From Yarrowia lipolytica (Eukaryota; Ascomycota; Dipodascomycetes; Dipodascales): 64,000 bases of DNA. The DNA is taken from contig NC_090775.1 of assembly GCF_001761485.1 (NCBI RefSeq), positions 1,798,001-1,862,000 of the forward strand, in the 5' to 3' direction. The notes beneath the pieces were generated by a model. That model saw only the letters and a list, made by a program, of their open reading frames with translations, searched no databases and was not told where the DNA came from. The position numbers and the translations under genes were made by a program. Below, in pieces: positions 34,449-46,581 of the stretch. How positions within the stretch are numbered: position 1 is the stretch's first letter; each line of letters opens with the position of its first letter.

Positions 34449-37400
34449 TCAGCTGCTTCTGTTGCTGCCGCTAAAGTCGTCAAAGTGATTGTTATCAGTG
34501 TAATAAGTCTTTTCACTCAGTGACAACAGCTTGTCCAATGTGGCACTGGCAACATCGTAGTGCATCTGGAAAGATGCCCAGTACTCTCCAATGACTCGCA
34601 GAATGAGCAGCAAGTCACGAAGCTTCCGCACAATGTTGTCGGTGATGGTCTCGTGTCTCTGGATGAACTGCGAGTCAGTAGAGGCCATCTTGTGCTTGCA
34701 AGCAGTCACCAGCACAAGGTGACGGGCTCCAACTGAAGCCAACACGGGGAAGGCAGTAGAAACAATGAGACCAGTAAAGGGCGAAATGTGAAGCCATGAC
34801 TGGATCAAACTATGATTCAAAGACGCTGTGGAATAGTTGTTTGTGCCAGCAAACATCTGCGTTCTTTGTTGAGGTCCTCTAGAGTGCGCGAGAGGGTCAT
34901 CGTCAAAGTCGGCAAAGTCGTAGCTCTGGGTTGTGGCGGGGTCAGCAAACAGAGCCGATTCCAACTGCTTGAGAATATCCACCGAGTGATGCTTCGTCAA
35001 CAGCTGCTCGTCTGGAAGAGTCAAGTTGACCAGCTTCCAAATACAGTGAGAGGCCCAATCACATGTTCCAAAGGCACTGTTGCTAGGGACACGACAGAGG
35101 ATGGAATTGACCACATCCACATGGAAGTCGTCATTGAAATCTAGAGTGGAGTAGACACTCTCGTCTAGCAGAGCATTGAGGTTGACATCCTCCTTGCTCA
35201 TCATGTTGAAGATATCGTTCAGAGCCTGGTGGTTCTCCACAATGGCAGGGGTGGAGACGTTACCTTGGGCCTCGGGATAGGTCAACAGATACGGCATCTT
35301 CTCAATAGCCGAGTTTCGATGAAGGATTATGGCAGCCATATACAGCACTTGATAGGCCAAGTAAAAGGTCGGGTTGATGTGCTGCAAGGGAGAGAACTTA
35401 CGTTCATCGAGGCGCAGACCAGGAAAGGCTGCTGTGGCTCCGTTATCCGAGTCTCCCGGAGTGTCCTCATGATGGTGCACATGGAGGTGGTTAGTATTGA
35501 GAAACTCGGAGAGGAAGTAGGCGTGGTTTTCGGTTTTAAAGGTGGGCAGACGGCCCATGAGCGATCGAAGGCGTCGGTCATAAGCTGCCAGCACTGAATG
35601 ACCCGAGCCAGACTGAATACCGGGCGTGGCCTTGACCACAGACGCCAATAAGTTGAGAGAGGCAATCTTGAATACGACATCGTAGCAGACGGTACCTGGG
35701 CCGTTGATAGCAGGGTCTCCTTGTAACAGACTCTGTTCAAAATCGTTCCAATAGTACTTTTTGTAGTCCCAATCCTTGAGCTCGTTCTCATAATGCTCGT
35801 TGCTGCAAGGCAAGCAGATGCGGGTATAGAACTCTGGAATTTCATCAGGTCGGTTGAGGAAGGTAGCCACCATGACTCGGATCTCCCATAACTCCCAAAG
35901 CGTTCGAATTAGCGATTCACGCATCAGAAGCTGCTGAGAATTGGCGATTCGAAGAGCAGTCATCTCTGTGTTGATACCATCCGGGTTGGCAGAATGCAGC
36001 ATCTCCAGTTTGTGCATTTTGATGAGTTGATAGGCGGACTGGATGAAGTTTCGGCCCTTCTCAGCATGTCCAGAGAAGAACAGAGCGTGGCCAGAAAGAA
36101 GCATGCACTTAACATGCTCAACTGACGACAGAGTAGCCTGGTGTTTTTGCATTCGAGAAATCCAGTATTGTGGATCTAGCAGGTAAGGGACCAGCTGTCT
36201 GCTGGCCTCTTGTTCAATGGCGTCCATGTTCAGAGAAGCGAATCTACACGATACCGCAAACATGGCATGGAGCACAGACACGTCTGTTCTGGGAGAGAAG
36301 TTTCGCAGAAAGATCCGTTTAGGCAGCAGGAACGGATGGTTAGGGTGGAAATACTCGTAGTAGAGGTCAATAAAGAGATTAATGACATCGATGCAGGGCA
36401 AGTCCAGTGATATCAAGTCTTCGCTAGTGAATGTGAATTTGATTTTCGAGCTGGAAGTCGCATCTTTACGCCGAGTGCTGCTACTTGTTGAAGACTGATG
36501 TTCCACTTCTGGCGACGACTCATATCCCTGTTCACGCGAGTATGATCTGTAGGCTGCGTTCATAGCTTGGTCTCGTTTCAGGTCTGTGATTTGCGACTGG
36601 ATATGATTGAGCGCCTTGAAAATCGACTCAATCACCTGGTTTGTGTTTTCTGGTGGAGTGAACAGACCCCGTTTTTCCGTGAATTTGCCCACGATGCGTG
36701 TTTTTTGCTTTTTACTCGACCGCTGCTCTCCCTGGGCGTCCACAGGTCTCTTGTATGCTTGTGGAGGAGCCGTTGGGGGCGCTGTTGGAGGAGCGGGAGT
36801 TGTAAATGTTGTCCCATTTGTTGCGTGATGAGGTTGCTGGTTAGGAGAAACATTGTGGGAAGGCACCTGGTGGTGGGGAGACACAGTGTTGTGTGGCGAA
36901 ACATGATGAGGAGAGACATGGTTGTTGTGGACCGGATGGTTTGGAGAGACGTGGTTGGGGGATCGGTGTGCCTGGTTCTGGTGGCCAGAATCCGGCTTCA
37001 AGTAGGTTGGACTTGGTTTTTGTGGCTGGTGAACGTGCATGTCTGGTGAAGGGCCATGCGAGCTGTGAGAGTCGTGGGGAGAAACCGACTGCACATTGGG
37101 CGAAATGTGTTGTGTGTGGGCGGATGGGCCATGTGCAGGGTGGTGTGGTTGGTGCGGCTGCCCATGAGGAGGAGGGTGAGCCGGTCCATGAGGGGGAGCA
37201 TGCTGTTGGGGGGGTCCAGACTGGTGGCTATGAAGAGGTCCAGGCTGAGCTTGGAGGTGCTGCGTATGGTCATAACCTGGAGAACCCGGATAAAAGTAGC
37301 CTGGGCCCTCATCGTACATCTGGTGATGTTGGCTATGACTCTGGCTCTGGTAATGGGTGTTTGCCGCCTGTGGTGGAGGTGGTGGGGGCTGTTGGTGCTG

Positions 37401-37733
37401 TAGTAATGGCGGCTGTGGGGGCGGTTGCTGATGTTGCTGGTGCTGCAGCTGCTGATGTGAGACTGGAGGGGTATCGACCTTGGAGCTGGAGCCGGCATCA
37501 TCTTTACGTCGACGACGGCCGCCACGATGGCTCTTGACGAACACGCATGGCAACTTCATCTGCTTACAGTACGAGCAGTCCTGGACGCCCTCGCATCTGA
37601 TTTTTCGCTCGCGGCAGCTCAGACAAGCGGCCTTGGCGACCGGACGGGTGGATTTTTTGATGGAGGCGCTGGCGACGCCCAGCTCATCGCTAGCATCTTC
37701 TCTTTTCGGCGACACGGGTTCCGACCCGGACAT
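34449..37733 (-). CDS. Zn2Cys6 transcription factor with His/Pro/Gln-rich linker
   Basis: 1094 aa. The binuclear zinc cluster is at residues 37-63 with spacing CX2CX6CX5CX2CX6C, followed by the basic run GGRRRRK. Residues about 90-340 form a low-complexity His/Pro/Gln/Ser region containing many Ser-Pro sites and repeated VSPxH/VSPN words. A fungal-type transcription-factor middle homology region follows (about 430-800: LISLDLPCIDVINLFIDLYYEYFHPNHPFLLPKRIF, then a stretch of helices with FSGHAEKGRNFIQSAYQLIKMH). The C-terminus ends in a Ser/Asn-rich tail. It should bind CGG-type sites as a homodimer. I cannot assign an ortholog; the layout recalls Rgt1/Cat8-sized regulators only in size. The first ATG is used as the start. 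Confidence 0.87.
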   Translation of the reverse strand: MSGSEPVSPKREDASDELGVASASIKKSTRPVAKAACLSCRERKIRCEGVQDCSYCKQMKLPCVFVKSHRGGRRRRKDDAGSSSKVDTPPVSHQQLQHQQHQQPPPQPPLLQHQQPPPPPPQAANTHYQSQSHSQHHQMYDEGPGYFYPGSPGYDHTQHLQAQPGPLHSHQSGPPQQHAPPHGPAHPPPHGQPHQPHHPAHGPSAHTQHISPNVQSVSPHDSHSSHGPSPDMHVHQPQKPSPTYLKPDSGHQNQAHRSPNHVSPNHPVHNNHVSPHHVSPHNTVSPHHQVPSHNVSPNQQPHHATNGTTFTTPAPPTAPPTAPPQAYKRPVDAQGEQRSSKKQKTRIVGKFTEKRGLFTPPENTNQVIESIFKALNHIQSQITDLKRDQAMNAAYRSYSREQGYESSPEVEHQSSTSSSTRRKDATSSSKIKFTFTSEDLISLDLPCIDVINLFIDLYYEYFHPNHPFLLPKRIFLRNFSPRTDVSVLHAMFAVSCRFASLNMDAIEQEASRQLVPYLLDPQYWISRMQKHQATLSSVEHVKCMLLSGHALFFSGHAEKGRNFIQSAYQLIKMHKLEMLHSANPDGINTEMTALRIANSQQLLMRESLIRTLWELWEIRVMVATFLNRPDEIPEFYTRICLPCSNEHYENELKDWDYKKYYWNDFEQSLLQGDPAINGPGTVCYDVVFKIASLNLLASVVKATPGIQSGSGHSVLAAYDRRLRSLMGRLPTFKTENHAYFLSEFLNTNHLHVHHHEDTPGDSDNGATAAFPGLRLDERKFSPLQHINPTFYLAYQVLYMAAIILHRNSAIEKMPYLLTYPEAQGNVSTPAIVENHQALNDIFNMMSKEDVNLNALLDESVYSTLDFNDDFHVDVVNSILCRVPSNSAFGTCDWASHCIWKLVNLTLPDEQLLTKHHSVDILKQLESALFADPATTQSYDFADFDDDPLAHSRGPQQRTQMFAGTNNYSTASLNHSLIQSWLHISPFTGLIVSTAFPVLASVGARHLVLVTACKHKMASTDSQFIQRHETITDNIVRKLRDLLLILRVIGEYWASFQMHYDVASATLDKLLSLSEKTYYTDNNHFDDFSGSNRSS

Positions 37734-40130
37734 GTTGTGGAGTCGCGTTTGAAAAAGGTGGTGCCAATGGTTTCGATCCTACGAGTAGCTGGGCAACATA
37801 ACTTGAAATAACCTTAGTGTGCTATCTTGGTGGTGGAGAGAGACGAGAGGGTACGTACGGCAGGTGTGTGGTTCCTTGAGCCTCGGGTAATCAGCTTTCT
37901 TTTTTGCGGTGCACCCAGACGTTGGTGTTTTTCTTCTTTTTCCTCTGCTTTTTTCAGGCCGCTTCTTCGCGTAAATGTACGACGCTCCTCCGTGGTGAAA
38001 TTATTCCCCCCCAAGAAAACGTCTTTGTATTACTCGGAGGCTTGGCTGGCTATCCATGCAAGGGGACCTATGTATGTACAGGCGAAACACAAGCGGAAGA
38101 CTAGAAGACCCTTTGTTCATTCGAGACAGACCTCCATCTGACGTTTCCACGTGACGTTTTTGTGCTTTTGTGCACAAGGCCGCTGTCTACTATATATCCC
38201 CCCTGCACCTCCACTGTTGTTTCCTCCCTCGCTCCCCGGCTTTTAACCACTCTCACCACCCGTCTCTGTTGTCGTCCCACAAGGTTGGGCAGCCATGATA
38301 TCATACTTTCGGTAGAGCACGCCGTTCAGTGGTGAAAATTAAGCCGCAGAAAGCAAAAGTCCGACGGAGAAGTAAAGTAAAAGTGCCGCGGTCACGCAAA
38401 GTGAAGGTGCCGCATGGTCACGAGGGGGAGGTCACGTGACCACTCCGGTGCGCGGGCTCATCTCCTGCTGTACTACAAGTAGTACGGTATGAGTGTGTGT
38501 AGGAGAAGGAGCCTGTTGATTGGAGTGCAAGTTGTACTCGTACTGTACATACTTGAAGCAGACATGGCAGTGTACTCGTATAGGTGCGTTCTTGGTGGTG
38601 ATGAGTCAGCCCCCTGAAGGGCGAGGGACGAAACGAAACGGTCGTAGTCGTAGTCGTAGTCGCAGTCGTCATGGTGCTACACGAATTTGCCTTGGTGACT
38701 GAGTGGAACTCGATCAATCAGTCATCTTCAGAAGATCTGCAGCATGAACATGGCAGCTGAGTACGATAGATGCGAGTATTACGATGAGAACACCGTCACA
38801 GTTGTTCCATAGCGTCGGTTCAATAGGACATACTCGTCGTACCGCAAATACCGACCAAGTATCGTACCGACCATGGTACAGTACCGACCAAATTGGTTCG
38901 GTTCATAAATAGAGATCCAGGGTGCGCACGCGACGAAGGCATCGATGGGGTCCATCCTGCAACGATCACGTATAGAAAATAATATCGCGCGGTCTGGCTG
39001 TTTCCGATAGTTCAGTCTGTCTCTCTGGGGCTCTCTCTCAAGGTCCAACTGACTTCATCTGGTGTCTTTGACTGCCTTAGTGCCTCCGAATATTATATCC
39101 AGTAGCAACCCATGCACGCTAAGCCGCACTCGTGTGATGGCTGCAATTTGGCAGCGGAGTAGGCATGTACGACAGTGACGGCTGCTGGTCGCGCACGTCC
39201 GGCTCGGGCAATATATAGATGTATTGGTAGGATCCCCCCCCCCCAAACACACAAATGCACTCATCTGACTGCACATGTGACTCTTCTGAAACTCCAAGGG
39301 GCTATCTCAAAGTCTGAAGAGACCCAGGGACTATTTGGCGGGTTATTTTTGGATGCAGCAAAGCGTCAAGGCATCATATTGACTCAACGTGTCGGACTTG
39401 GTTGCGCGCGCCTTTGACACCTAGGAGGAGCTCCGTGCGCTTCTCGTGCGAGCCGGTCCAGCAACGTCATCGTCGCACATGTCCACGGACTAGTTCTACG
39501 GCCTAGGTCGGAGGACACCTGCCAGATTAACGGTGGCACAAGGTTTCAGATGAGAGCATGAGAGTAGACAAGAGCCTGGCTCAGAGTTGGGTGAGCAACT
39601 TAAAAGTGTGTAGACGATCATTTTGGGGGACGACGAGACAGAGCTTTAGTGCGGGGAGTGGGAGGAATTTGGAAAGACGCAACCCTCTCCGGGGCACGTA
39701 GACGCCGTCGAGAACGTGGAGGAGACGAGCTCCTTCGGCTGCGGAGCCTAGTTATGCAACAATACACCAGCAGTTTCCGACCCCTAGTCCCCGCGGTTTA
39801 ACGCTCTTTCAGTTTACACTTTTCCCAAAGGAGTGCATGCTCAAATGTGTGTTAAGTGTCCTTTTCGCTTTAGCTACCCTTTGCACCACACACCTCTGCA
39901 ACCACGACACACACTTGTTTGTGACTCCAAAAAGCGTCTGCTTGACAAAAACAACCACTTCGTTAGATCACTGAGCCCAGTGTTTCTTGTCACTCCTTCA
40001 ATTGCACCGCGCCACGATACCGACGGCCGCCCTTTTGCTTTCTTATCACACAAACACCTTCCTTGTCTCGCCACTTTTTTAACCGTCACCGCCACTCTAC
40101 ACCCACCACCATCAACCCCACTGCATCATC
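37734..40130. other. Divergent promoter region of the Zn2Cys6 gene and SSD1
   Basis: 2.4 kb. It contains CTACAAGTAG at 38473-38482, a run of GTAGTC triplets near 38644-38662, a C12 run at 39233-39244 after a TATATA word, CACGTG-like words (38433-38439), and a long CT/CA-rich SSD1 leader from about 39840. The open frames are short and unconvincing. Confidence 0.55.
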
Positions 40131-43100
40131 ATGAGTGGTAACAACAATGGCAGCAACAACAATGGCAACAACGCCAATGGCAACCAAAACCTGCTGCCCA
40201 ACCCGTCTAGCAGGGGCCCTCGAAACCTGCACATTGCCCACAGACGATCGCCCTCTGAGCTGACCCCCTTGATGGGTGAGTATCATCATAACTGCTGACA
40301 CACAGCCGTGTCAGACATGCCGGCCCACAAACTAACACAGTCGAACAAATCGCATTACAACAACAAATCGATATCTTGCAGGCCCAGCAGCAGCAAATTC
40401 TGGCCCAGCAGCAGCAGTTCATCCACCAGCCCAACCTGATGCCCCCTCCGCCAATGCAGCAGTCTTACGTCACTGCCACAGGTCCCTTTGGCCAATTTGG
40501 CGTCCAGCCAGTCCACCAGATGGGCCCTCCTCAGAGCGGAGGCCACCGACGGGCCCAATCTTCTTCCCACCCCAACCAGCATCAGCAGCAGCCGCAGCAG
40601 CATTTCCAGGGTGGCCACCAATCCACCCCCTCCCAGAGCGGCGGAGGAGACAGAGGCCACAACCGACGACAGTCCCTCGGTCTGCCTGAGGCTATCCGAG
40701 CAGCTGCTATTGAGCAGCAGAAGCGGCAGGGAGGAGCAGGGGCCGTGCCGGCCTCGCCGCAGCGAAACCACTCATCTGGTTCCAATTCATCCAACCCTGG
40801 ATCTTTCAAGTTCCCCCCCACTGCCGACGACTCCTCGCCCACCAAGTCGCATTCGCGATCTCGATCAATGGCCTTTGGCCAGCAGAAGCGAAATCAGTCG
40901 CCATCTCGATTCCAGTTCCCCGCCGGTGGACATGGATCGTCACCTTCCACCGGAGGCAACTTCCACCCTGGCCACGGACACTCGCGATCCAACTCTCGAA
41001 ACTTCGACCAGGGAGGATTTGTTCCCGGCCACCGACACAGAGGCTCCTCTGTGTCCTCCATGCATGCCTTCAACAGCTACGGCGGCGGCCAGCAGCAGCG
41101 AAAGTCGCTGTTTGCTCCATACCTCCCCCAGGCGTCTCTTGGTCAGCTCATGGACCAGGGCCGTCTGGTGAGCGGTGTGTTGCGGGTTAATAAGAAGAAC
41201 CGATCCGACGCGTACGTGTCCACCGACGGAATTTTGGACGCCGACATTTTTATCTGTGGCTCCAAGGACCGAAACAGAGCACTCGAGGGAGACTTGGTTG
41301 CTGTCGAGCTGCTCAACGTCGACCAAGTTTGGGACTCCAAACGCGAGAAGGAGGAGAAGAAGAAGCGAAAGGACCAGACAACCGGCGATATTTCAGACAC
41401 CGTTGAGACTACTTCCGGCGGAGCCAACAACTCGGGAGGCCTCCAGCGACGAGGATCTCTCAAGCAGAGACCTCAGCAGAAGCGAAATGACGACGTTGAG
41501 GTCGAGGGCCAGTCCCTGCTGTTGTCCGAGGAGGAGGAGCTTACCGACGCTGCCAAGCCTCTCTACGCCGGCCACATTGTCGCTGTCATTGAGCGAGTAC
41601 CTGGCCAGCTGTTCTCTGGTACACTTGGTCTGTTGCGACCTTCGTCCCAGGCCACAAAGGACCGTCAGGAACGAGAGGGAGGACACAACAACAACAACAA
41701 CAACCAGCATCAAGAGCCTCCCCGACCCAAGATTGTGTGGTTCAAGCCTACCGACAAGCGGGTGCCTCTAATTGCCATCCCCACTGAGCAGGCCCCCAAG
41801 GACTTTGTTGAGAACCATGAGTCTTACGCAAACACCCTGTTTGCCGCCTCCATCAAGCGATGGCCCATCACCTCTCTGCATCCCTTTGGTACCCTCGTTG
41901 AGGAGATTGGCGATGCGAACGATGATGAGATCCAGATCGAGGCCATTCTGCGAGACAACAACTTCACCGCCGATGTATTCCCCGACTCGGCACTCCGAGC
42001 AGTTCCCGAAGAGACTGCCACAGGCACACCTCTCACCGATGAGGAGACTGAAGGCCGACGGGACTTCACTGAAGAGTACACTCTGGGTCTGTCGCCCAAC
42101 GGTATTCTAGCCGATCAGGCCTTCCATATCAAGAAGCTTGGCGATGACAAGATTGAACTGGGTGTGCACGTGTTGGACGTGACTCACTACGTGCAGTCCA
42201 ACAGCGCTCTCGACCGAGAGGCCAAGAAGCGAGGCTCGTCTTGTTTCTTGGTGCAGCGGGATCTGAACATGTTCCCCGACAACTTCAACTCCAATTTTGC
42301 GCTGACCCCAGGTAACAACCGGCTGACCATCTCCGTGGTGTTTGAGATCGATGCCACCACCTTCGATGTGTCGGACACCTGGATCGGCACCTCATACATC
42401 AATACCAAGCAGAAGCTTGACTACGCCACCGTGGAGCGAATTTTCGACGACAAGGGCGGCGACGACAAGGCTCAGATCCAGGCCATTCTCGCCGAGGGTC
42501 TGCTGAGCCAGACCGACATTGACTATGTCAAGACCCTGCGTCTGCTGTCGATGGAGTTCAAGCGGGACCGATTCAACTGCAAGAACCTCAACCTTGGCGG
42601 CAAGGACCTTCCTGCGCTTTCTCTGCTTAACCAGATCGACGACGAGAACCTGCCCATCTCTACCGACATCTACCAGGCTCTTCAGATCTCCCACATTGTG
42701 GACGAGGTTAACATCAAGGTCAACTGTGCCGTGGCCCAGAAGCTGTATGCTTCTCTGGGTCCCAAGGCCTTCCTGCGACGACACTCATACCCTCTGTTGC
42801 AGAAGATGGAGTCTTTCACCCAGAAGATGAAGAATCTCGGGGTGCACATTGACACGTCCTCCTCTGGTGCTCTGCAGAAGTGTCTGTTCCAGATCGAGTC
42901 TGATGACATCCGACGTGGACTTGAGACCCTATTGCTCAAGTGCATGAACCGGGCCAAGTACTACGTTGCTGACAAGTCCGACGAGTTGGCACATTACTTC
43001 CTCAACGTGCCTGTCTACACGCATTTTAACGCTCCTCTGCGACGGTACGCTGACCTGATTGTGCATCGACAGTTGAAGGCAGTGCTGTCCAACTTCTCCG

Positions 43101-43834
43101 TTCCCTACGACGAGTCGCTGGAGTTGCTCAACAACGCTGCAGACTACTGCAACTTCAAGAAGGACTCTGCACACAATGCCCAGGAGCAGAGTGTGCATCT
43201 CTTCCTGTCGCAGGCCATTGCTGCCTTGTCGCAGAAGAAGCAGGCCCGAAACGGTGACATCATTAAGGAAGGTTTGGTGATCCAGGTGTACGAGTCTGCG
43301 TTCGACGTGTACATTCCGGACATTGGAATCGAAAAGCGAGTCCACGGCGACCAGCTGCCTCTCAAGAAGGCCGAGTTCATCAAGAAGGACCGGCTTCTGG
43401 AGCTGTACTGGGAACAGGGCAAGTCTTCTGCTGAGTTTGTTCCTGAGAACGAGCGAAAGAGCAAGGGACGAGGAGGCGACAAGGACACCGGCAACGCCAG
43501 CAACAACAAGGAGTCTCTGGCTGACCAGGTCAAGGGCCTGTCTCTAGACTCCAAGAGCCTGCCTTCTTCTCCCAAGCAGTCTCTGACCGGCGGTCTTCTT
43601 GCCCCCCACCGGGCCATTTCCATGAACAAGTTGGAAAACGAGTACTGTGCTCGATCCGACGGAGATGGCTCTAACAGCGACGACGAGTTGCTGCGGGATG
43701 TGGTGACCCGAGAGGAGAATGGCTACTTCATCCAGGAGATTCGCGAACTGCAGCGAGTGCCCATCATGTTGCGGGCTGAGCTCGGCAAGACTCTCCCCTG
43801 TCTTACTGTTCGAACCATCAATCCTTTTGCCTGA
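40131..43834 (+). CDS. SSD1: SSD1, RNB-like mRNA-binding translational repressor, two exons
   Basis: Exon 1 is 40131-40275 and exon 2 is 40341-43834; the product is 1212 aa (yeast Ssd1 is 1250). The 65-nt intron (GTGAGT...CTAACACAG) splits codon 49 so that SPSELTPLM continues into VEQIALQQQ. The protein binds cell-wall and polarity mRNAs and represses their translation. The N-terminal 340 residues are Gln/Ser/Gly-rich and contain five Cbk1 kinase sites of the form HxRxxS, ending at about residues 42, 122, 160, 224 and 267. Cold-shock-like OB folds follow, then an RNB-type domain (about 622-960) and a C-terminal S1-like segment. At the place where active RNase II/R/Dis3 enzymes carry a cluster of catalytic Asp, this protein has LSPNGILADQAFHI, so it should be catalytically dead, as in other Ssd1 proteins. 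Confidence 0.96.
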
Positions 43835-44976
43835 ACGAGGATGAAAACAAGCATATAAAACAATATATATAATGATTAAGAGAAGATGACCATCATACTC
43901 TGGTGTACGATGTTAATTACAAGTTGTAGATGGTAGCTCTTCGTATAATATACGACCTCCGTATGATGATGTTACAAGACGTATTGCGCAGACCCGCACT
44001 GTGAAATATCTGTAATGGGTATTCAGCGTCCCGTACCATCCTGTCGTCTTCTAATCTGACCTGAACCCTTTTCTTGACACCGTTGAGATCTTGTGTAGAT
44101 TTGACAGAACTCTGACGAAACCTTGATCAACTTTATTTGTCAATCTAACCACATTATCCAAGGAGCACGCACTCCTATAAGGGTACACAGCTGGCAAGGT
44201 GGGCGGTGATTCAGATCGTTTATTGATATCCGCTATTGTCGTTTGCCTCGGAGACGTGCTTGAATAACGCGCGGCACCGTACCGGGTCTCCCGTACATAC
44301 ACGGCTCTCGTTTCCATCGTCCGAAAGTTGCTTGCTCCATCCATGCGAATAAATGTCAAAGCTTACAAATAAACCTTCGGAAGCTCCGCGGTAGAGAGGG
44401 GGAACCCTTTGAGCAGGTCTAAAGACAAGGGTAACGGAGAAAAAAAGGTGCCAAAAAGTTGGACAGTTGTCGGAATCGTGCCAACAAGCTCAGATTCAAC
44501 CCCCGGTTTACTCAGATACCTCCCATTCATGCCTCTCGTCAATCCTCCTACAGGCCCAATCCATTAGGTTAAAGGTGGGGGTACATTAGTGGGATTTCCT
44601 CAGTCTATCTTAACTCAGCCGCATAAATAAAATCTTGCTTTCGAGTGCGGTGGAAGGACAATGAGCAGATATTCATTCGGAATAACTACTTAACACGCAC
44701 CAAAGAGTGTTCCTACGGTATCTCCAGTCCCAGAACACCTCCCTGCTACCCCGTAGACCCTTCTACTGCTTGCCCCTTGTCATCAAATTCTCCAAACCCT
44801 ATGCTCGATTAACTTCAACCATCAGGGAAACATCTTACTCTCGCACACCCTCCACAAGCCGGTTCGTCTACACTTCCTCCTCTCCATCCCCGCATACCCG
44901 TCCCTCAAAAGATACCTCCTGTTGATTAGTAAGCAGTGCCCTTCGCTGTCTCGCCCCGCCCTGCACACCTCAATCA
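43835..44976. other. SSD1 3' flank and promoter of the DHA1 antiporter
   Basis: 1.1 kb without a gene. A frame at 44707-44925 has no ATG and is probably leader sequence. The leader just before 44977 is pyrimidine-rich. Confidence 0.6.
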
Positions 44977-46581
44977 ATGTCGGACACAGAACGGCCCATC
45001 TCTCTGAGGGGTTCTTCCTGTTCCACCCACTCGGCCGACACTATCAACACCGTCCACACACTCGAATCTGCCGTTTCTAGCGTCGATCCGTCGCTGTTGG
45101 TCAATCTCGAAGATGATGACCCAGAAAACGTGTACACGCAGCTCTCCACGACCCACAAGTGGTTCCTCACAGCTATTGTTTGCGTCACCTTCTTCCAGAT
45201 CACAGCCAACAGTAGTACTTATACCAATGCTATGGATCCCATCATGGAGCGTTTGGAATGTGGAAGGGTTGTTGCCACGCTAGGAATTTCCTTTTTCATT
45301 CTCGGACTGGGTGCTGGACCCATGGTGTTTGCACCTCTGAGTGAGTACTACGGACGACGGCCCATCTACGTGTGTGGACTTGCTCTTTATGTGCTTTTCC
45401 AACTCCCCGTTTGTTTGGCTACCAACATTCAGACCATGCTGATCGGTCGGTTCTTGTCTGCCTTCTTCTCCTCTTCTTTCGCGGCTGTCTCTGGTGGAAC
45501 CATCACCGACATCTTTGACAAACAGAAGGAACACGATATGTTGGTATTGGCCATGAGTACTTTCTCTCTTTCGCCTTTCTTCGGTCCTTCTGTGGGTCCT
45601 CTCATTTCAGGCTTCATTGTCCAGCACACCAAGTGGCGATGGGTTTTCTGGCTCATGCTCATTTGGTCCGGTGTCTTGTTTGTGGTTGTTCTGTTGTTCT
45701 CCAAGGAGACCTATGGACCTGTCCTGACAGAGAAGAAGGTCCGACGACTCAGAGGCGAGAGCGAGAAAAACGTTTTCCAAAGAATATTTGGAAAGGACAG
45801 CGAAAAGACCCCAGCTGTGGCTGAAACAGAAAAGAAGCCTTACACCTGTGCTCTGATGGAGCTCAAGAAGCGCCAGTCACTGATGAAGAATATTCTCATC
45901 AATTGTGAGCGTCCCTTTGGTCTGCTTCTTAAGGACCCTATGGTCCTTCTCATCTGTCTTTACTCTGGTTTGCTGCTGGCTATTGTGTACGCTTTTTTCG
46001 TTGCATTCCCTCTGGTCTTTGGAAACGTCTACAACTTTGACGTCCAGTTTATTGGCATGTCCTTCCTTCCGCTTTGTGTTGGCCAGTTCGTCGCCACCTA
46101 TGGCTCGATTCCTATCGTCAAAAAGCTGACCAAAAAGTTCAACGAAAAACGAATTGCTAGAGGACAGACCCCAAGCACTCCTGAACTGAAGCTCATTCCT
46201 ATGATGATCGGTTGCTTCTTGTGTCCTATTGGTTTGTTCTGGTTCGGTTGGACGTGTTATGAGTCCATTCACTGGATCGTTCCCATGATTGGAAGTGCAT
46301 TTTTCGGAGCTGGAACTGTGCTTGTCTTTGCTGGCACATTTGGATTCCTTGTCGATGGTTACAGGCTCTATGCTGCCTCTGCCATGGCAGCCAACGCCTT
46401 TGTTCGGTGTGTCCTGTCGTCAGCCTTCCCGCTGTTCACTCGACAAATGTACCAGAACTGGAGCTACCACTGGGCCACCAGTTTGCTGGGCTTTGTCACT
46501 TGCCTGATGATTCCTATTCCCTTTGTTTTTTATATCAAGGGAGAGAAGCTCAGAAGTAAGAGCCCTTATGCATGGAACTAG
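44977..46581 (+). CDS. DHA1-family MFS drug/polyamine:H+ antiporter
   Basis: 534 aa, about twelve membrane segments. A cytosolic N-terminus of about 65 residues (Ser/Thr-rich) is followed by TM1. The DHA1 hallmarks are present: GAGPMVFAPLSEYYGRRPIYV (loop 2-3 motif A), LIGRFLSAFFSSSFAAVSGGTITDIF (TM4-5 motif), and SLSPFFGPSVGPLISGFI (motif C, antiporter signature). A central hydrophilic loop (about 245-310) links the halves. The closest named relatives by pattern are the Tpo/Flr1/Cyhr group, which exports polyamines or azoles and other drugs. Substrate is unknown. Confidence 0.85.
   Translation: MSDTERPISLRGSSCSTHSADTINTVHTLESAVSSVDPSLLVNLEDDDPENVYTQLSTTHKWFLTAIVCVTFFQITANSSTYTNAMDPIMERLECGRVVATLGISFFILGLGAGPMVFAPLSEYYGRRPIYVCGLALYVLFQLPVCLATNIQTMLIGRFLSAFFSSSFAAVSGGTITDIFDKQKEHDMLVLAMSTFSLSPFFGPSVGPLISGFIVQHTKWRWVFWLMLIWSGVLFVVVLLFSKETYGPVLTEKKVRRLRGESEKNVFQRIFGKDSEKTPAVAETEKKPYTCALMELKKRQSLMKNILINCERPFGLLLKDPMVLLICLYSGLLLAIVYAFFVAFPLVFGNVYNFDVQFIGMSFLPLCVGQFVATYGSIPIVKKLTKKFNEKRIARGQTPSTPELKLIPMMIGCFLCPIGLFWFGWTCYESIHWIVPMIGSAFFGAGTVLVFAGTFGFLVDGYRLYAASAMAANAFVRCVLSSAFPLFTRQMYQNWSYHWATSLLGFVTCLMIPIPFVFYIKGEKLRSKSPYAWN

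Noticed and set aside
44707-44925. 72-aa frame upstream of the DHA1 antiporter
   Set aside because: It begins at GTG, not ATG, has a Ser/Thr/Arg composition typical of pyrimidine-rich leaders, and has no family resemblance.
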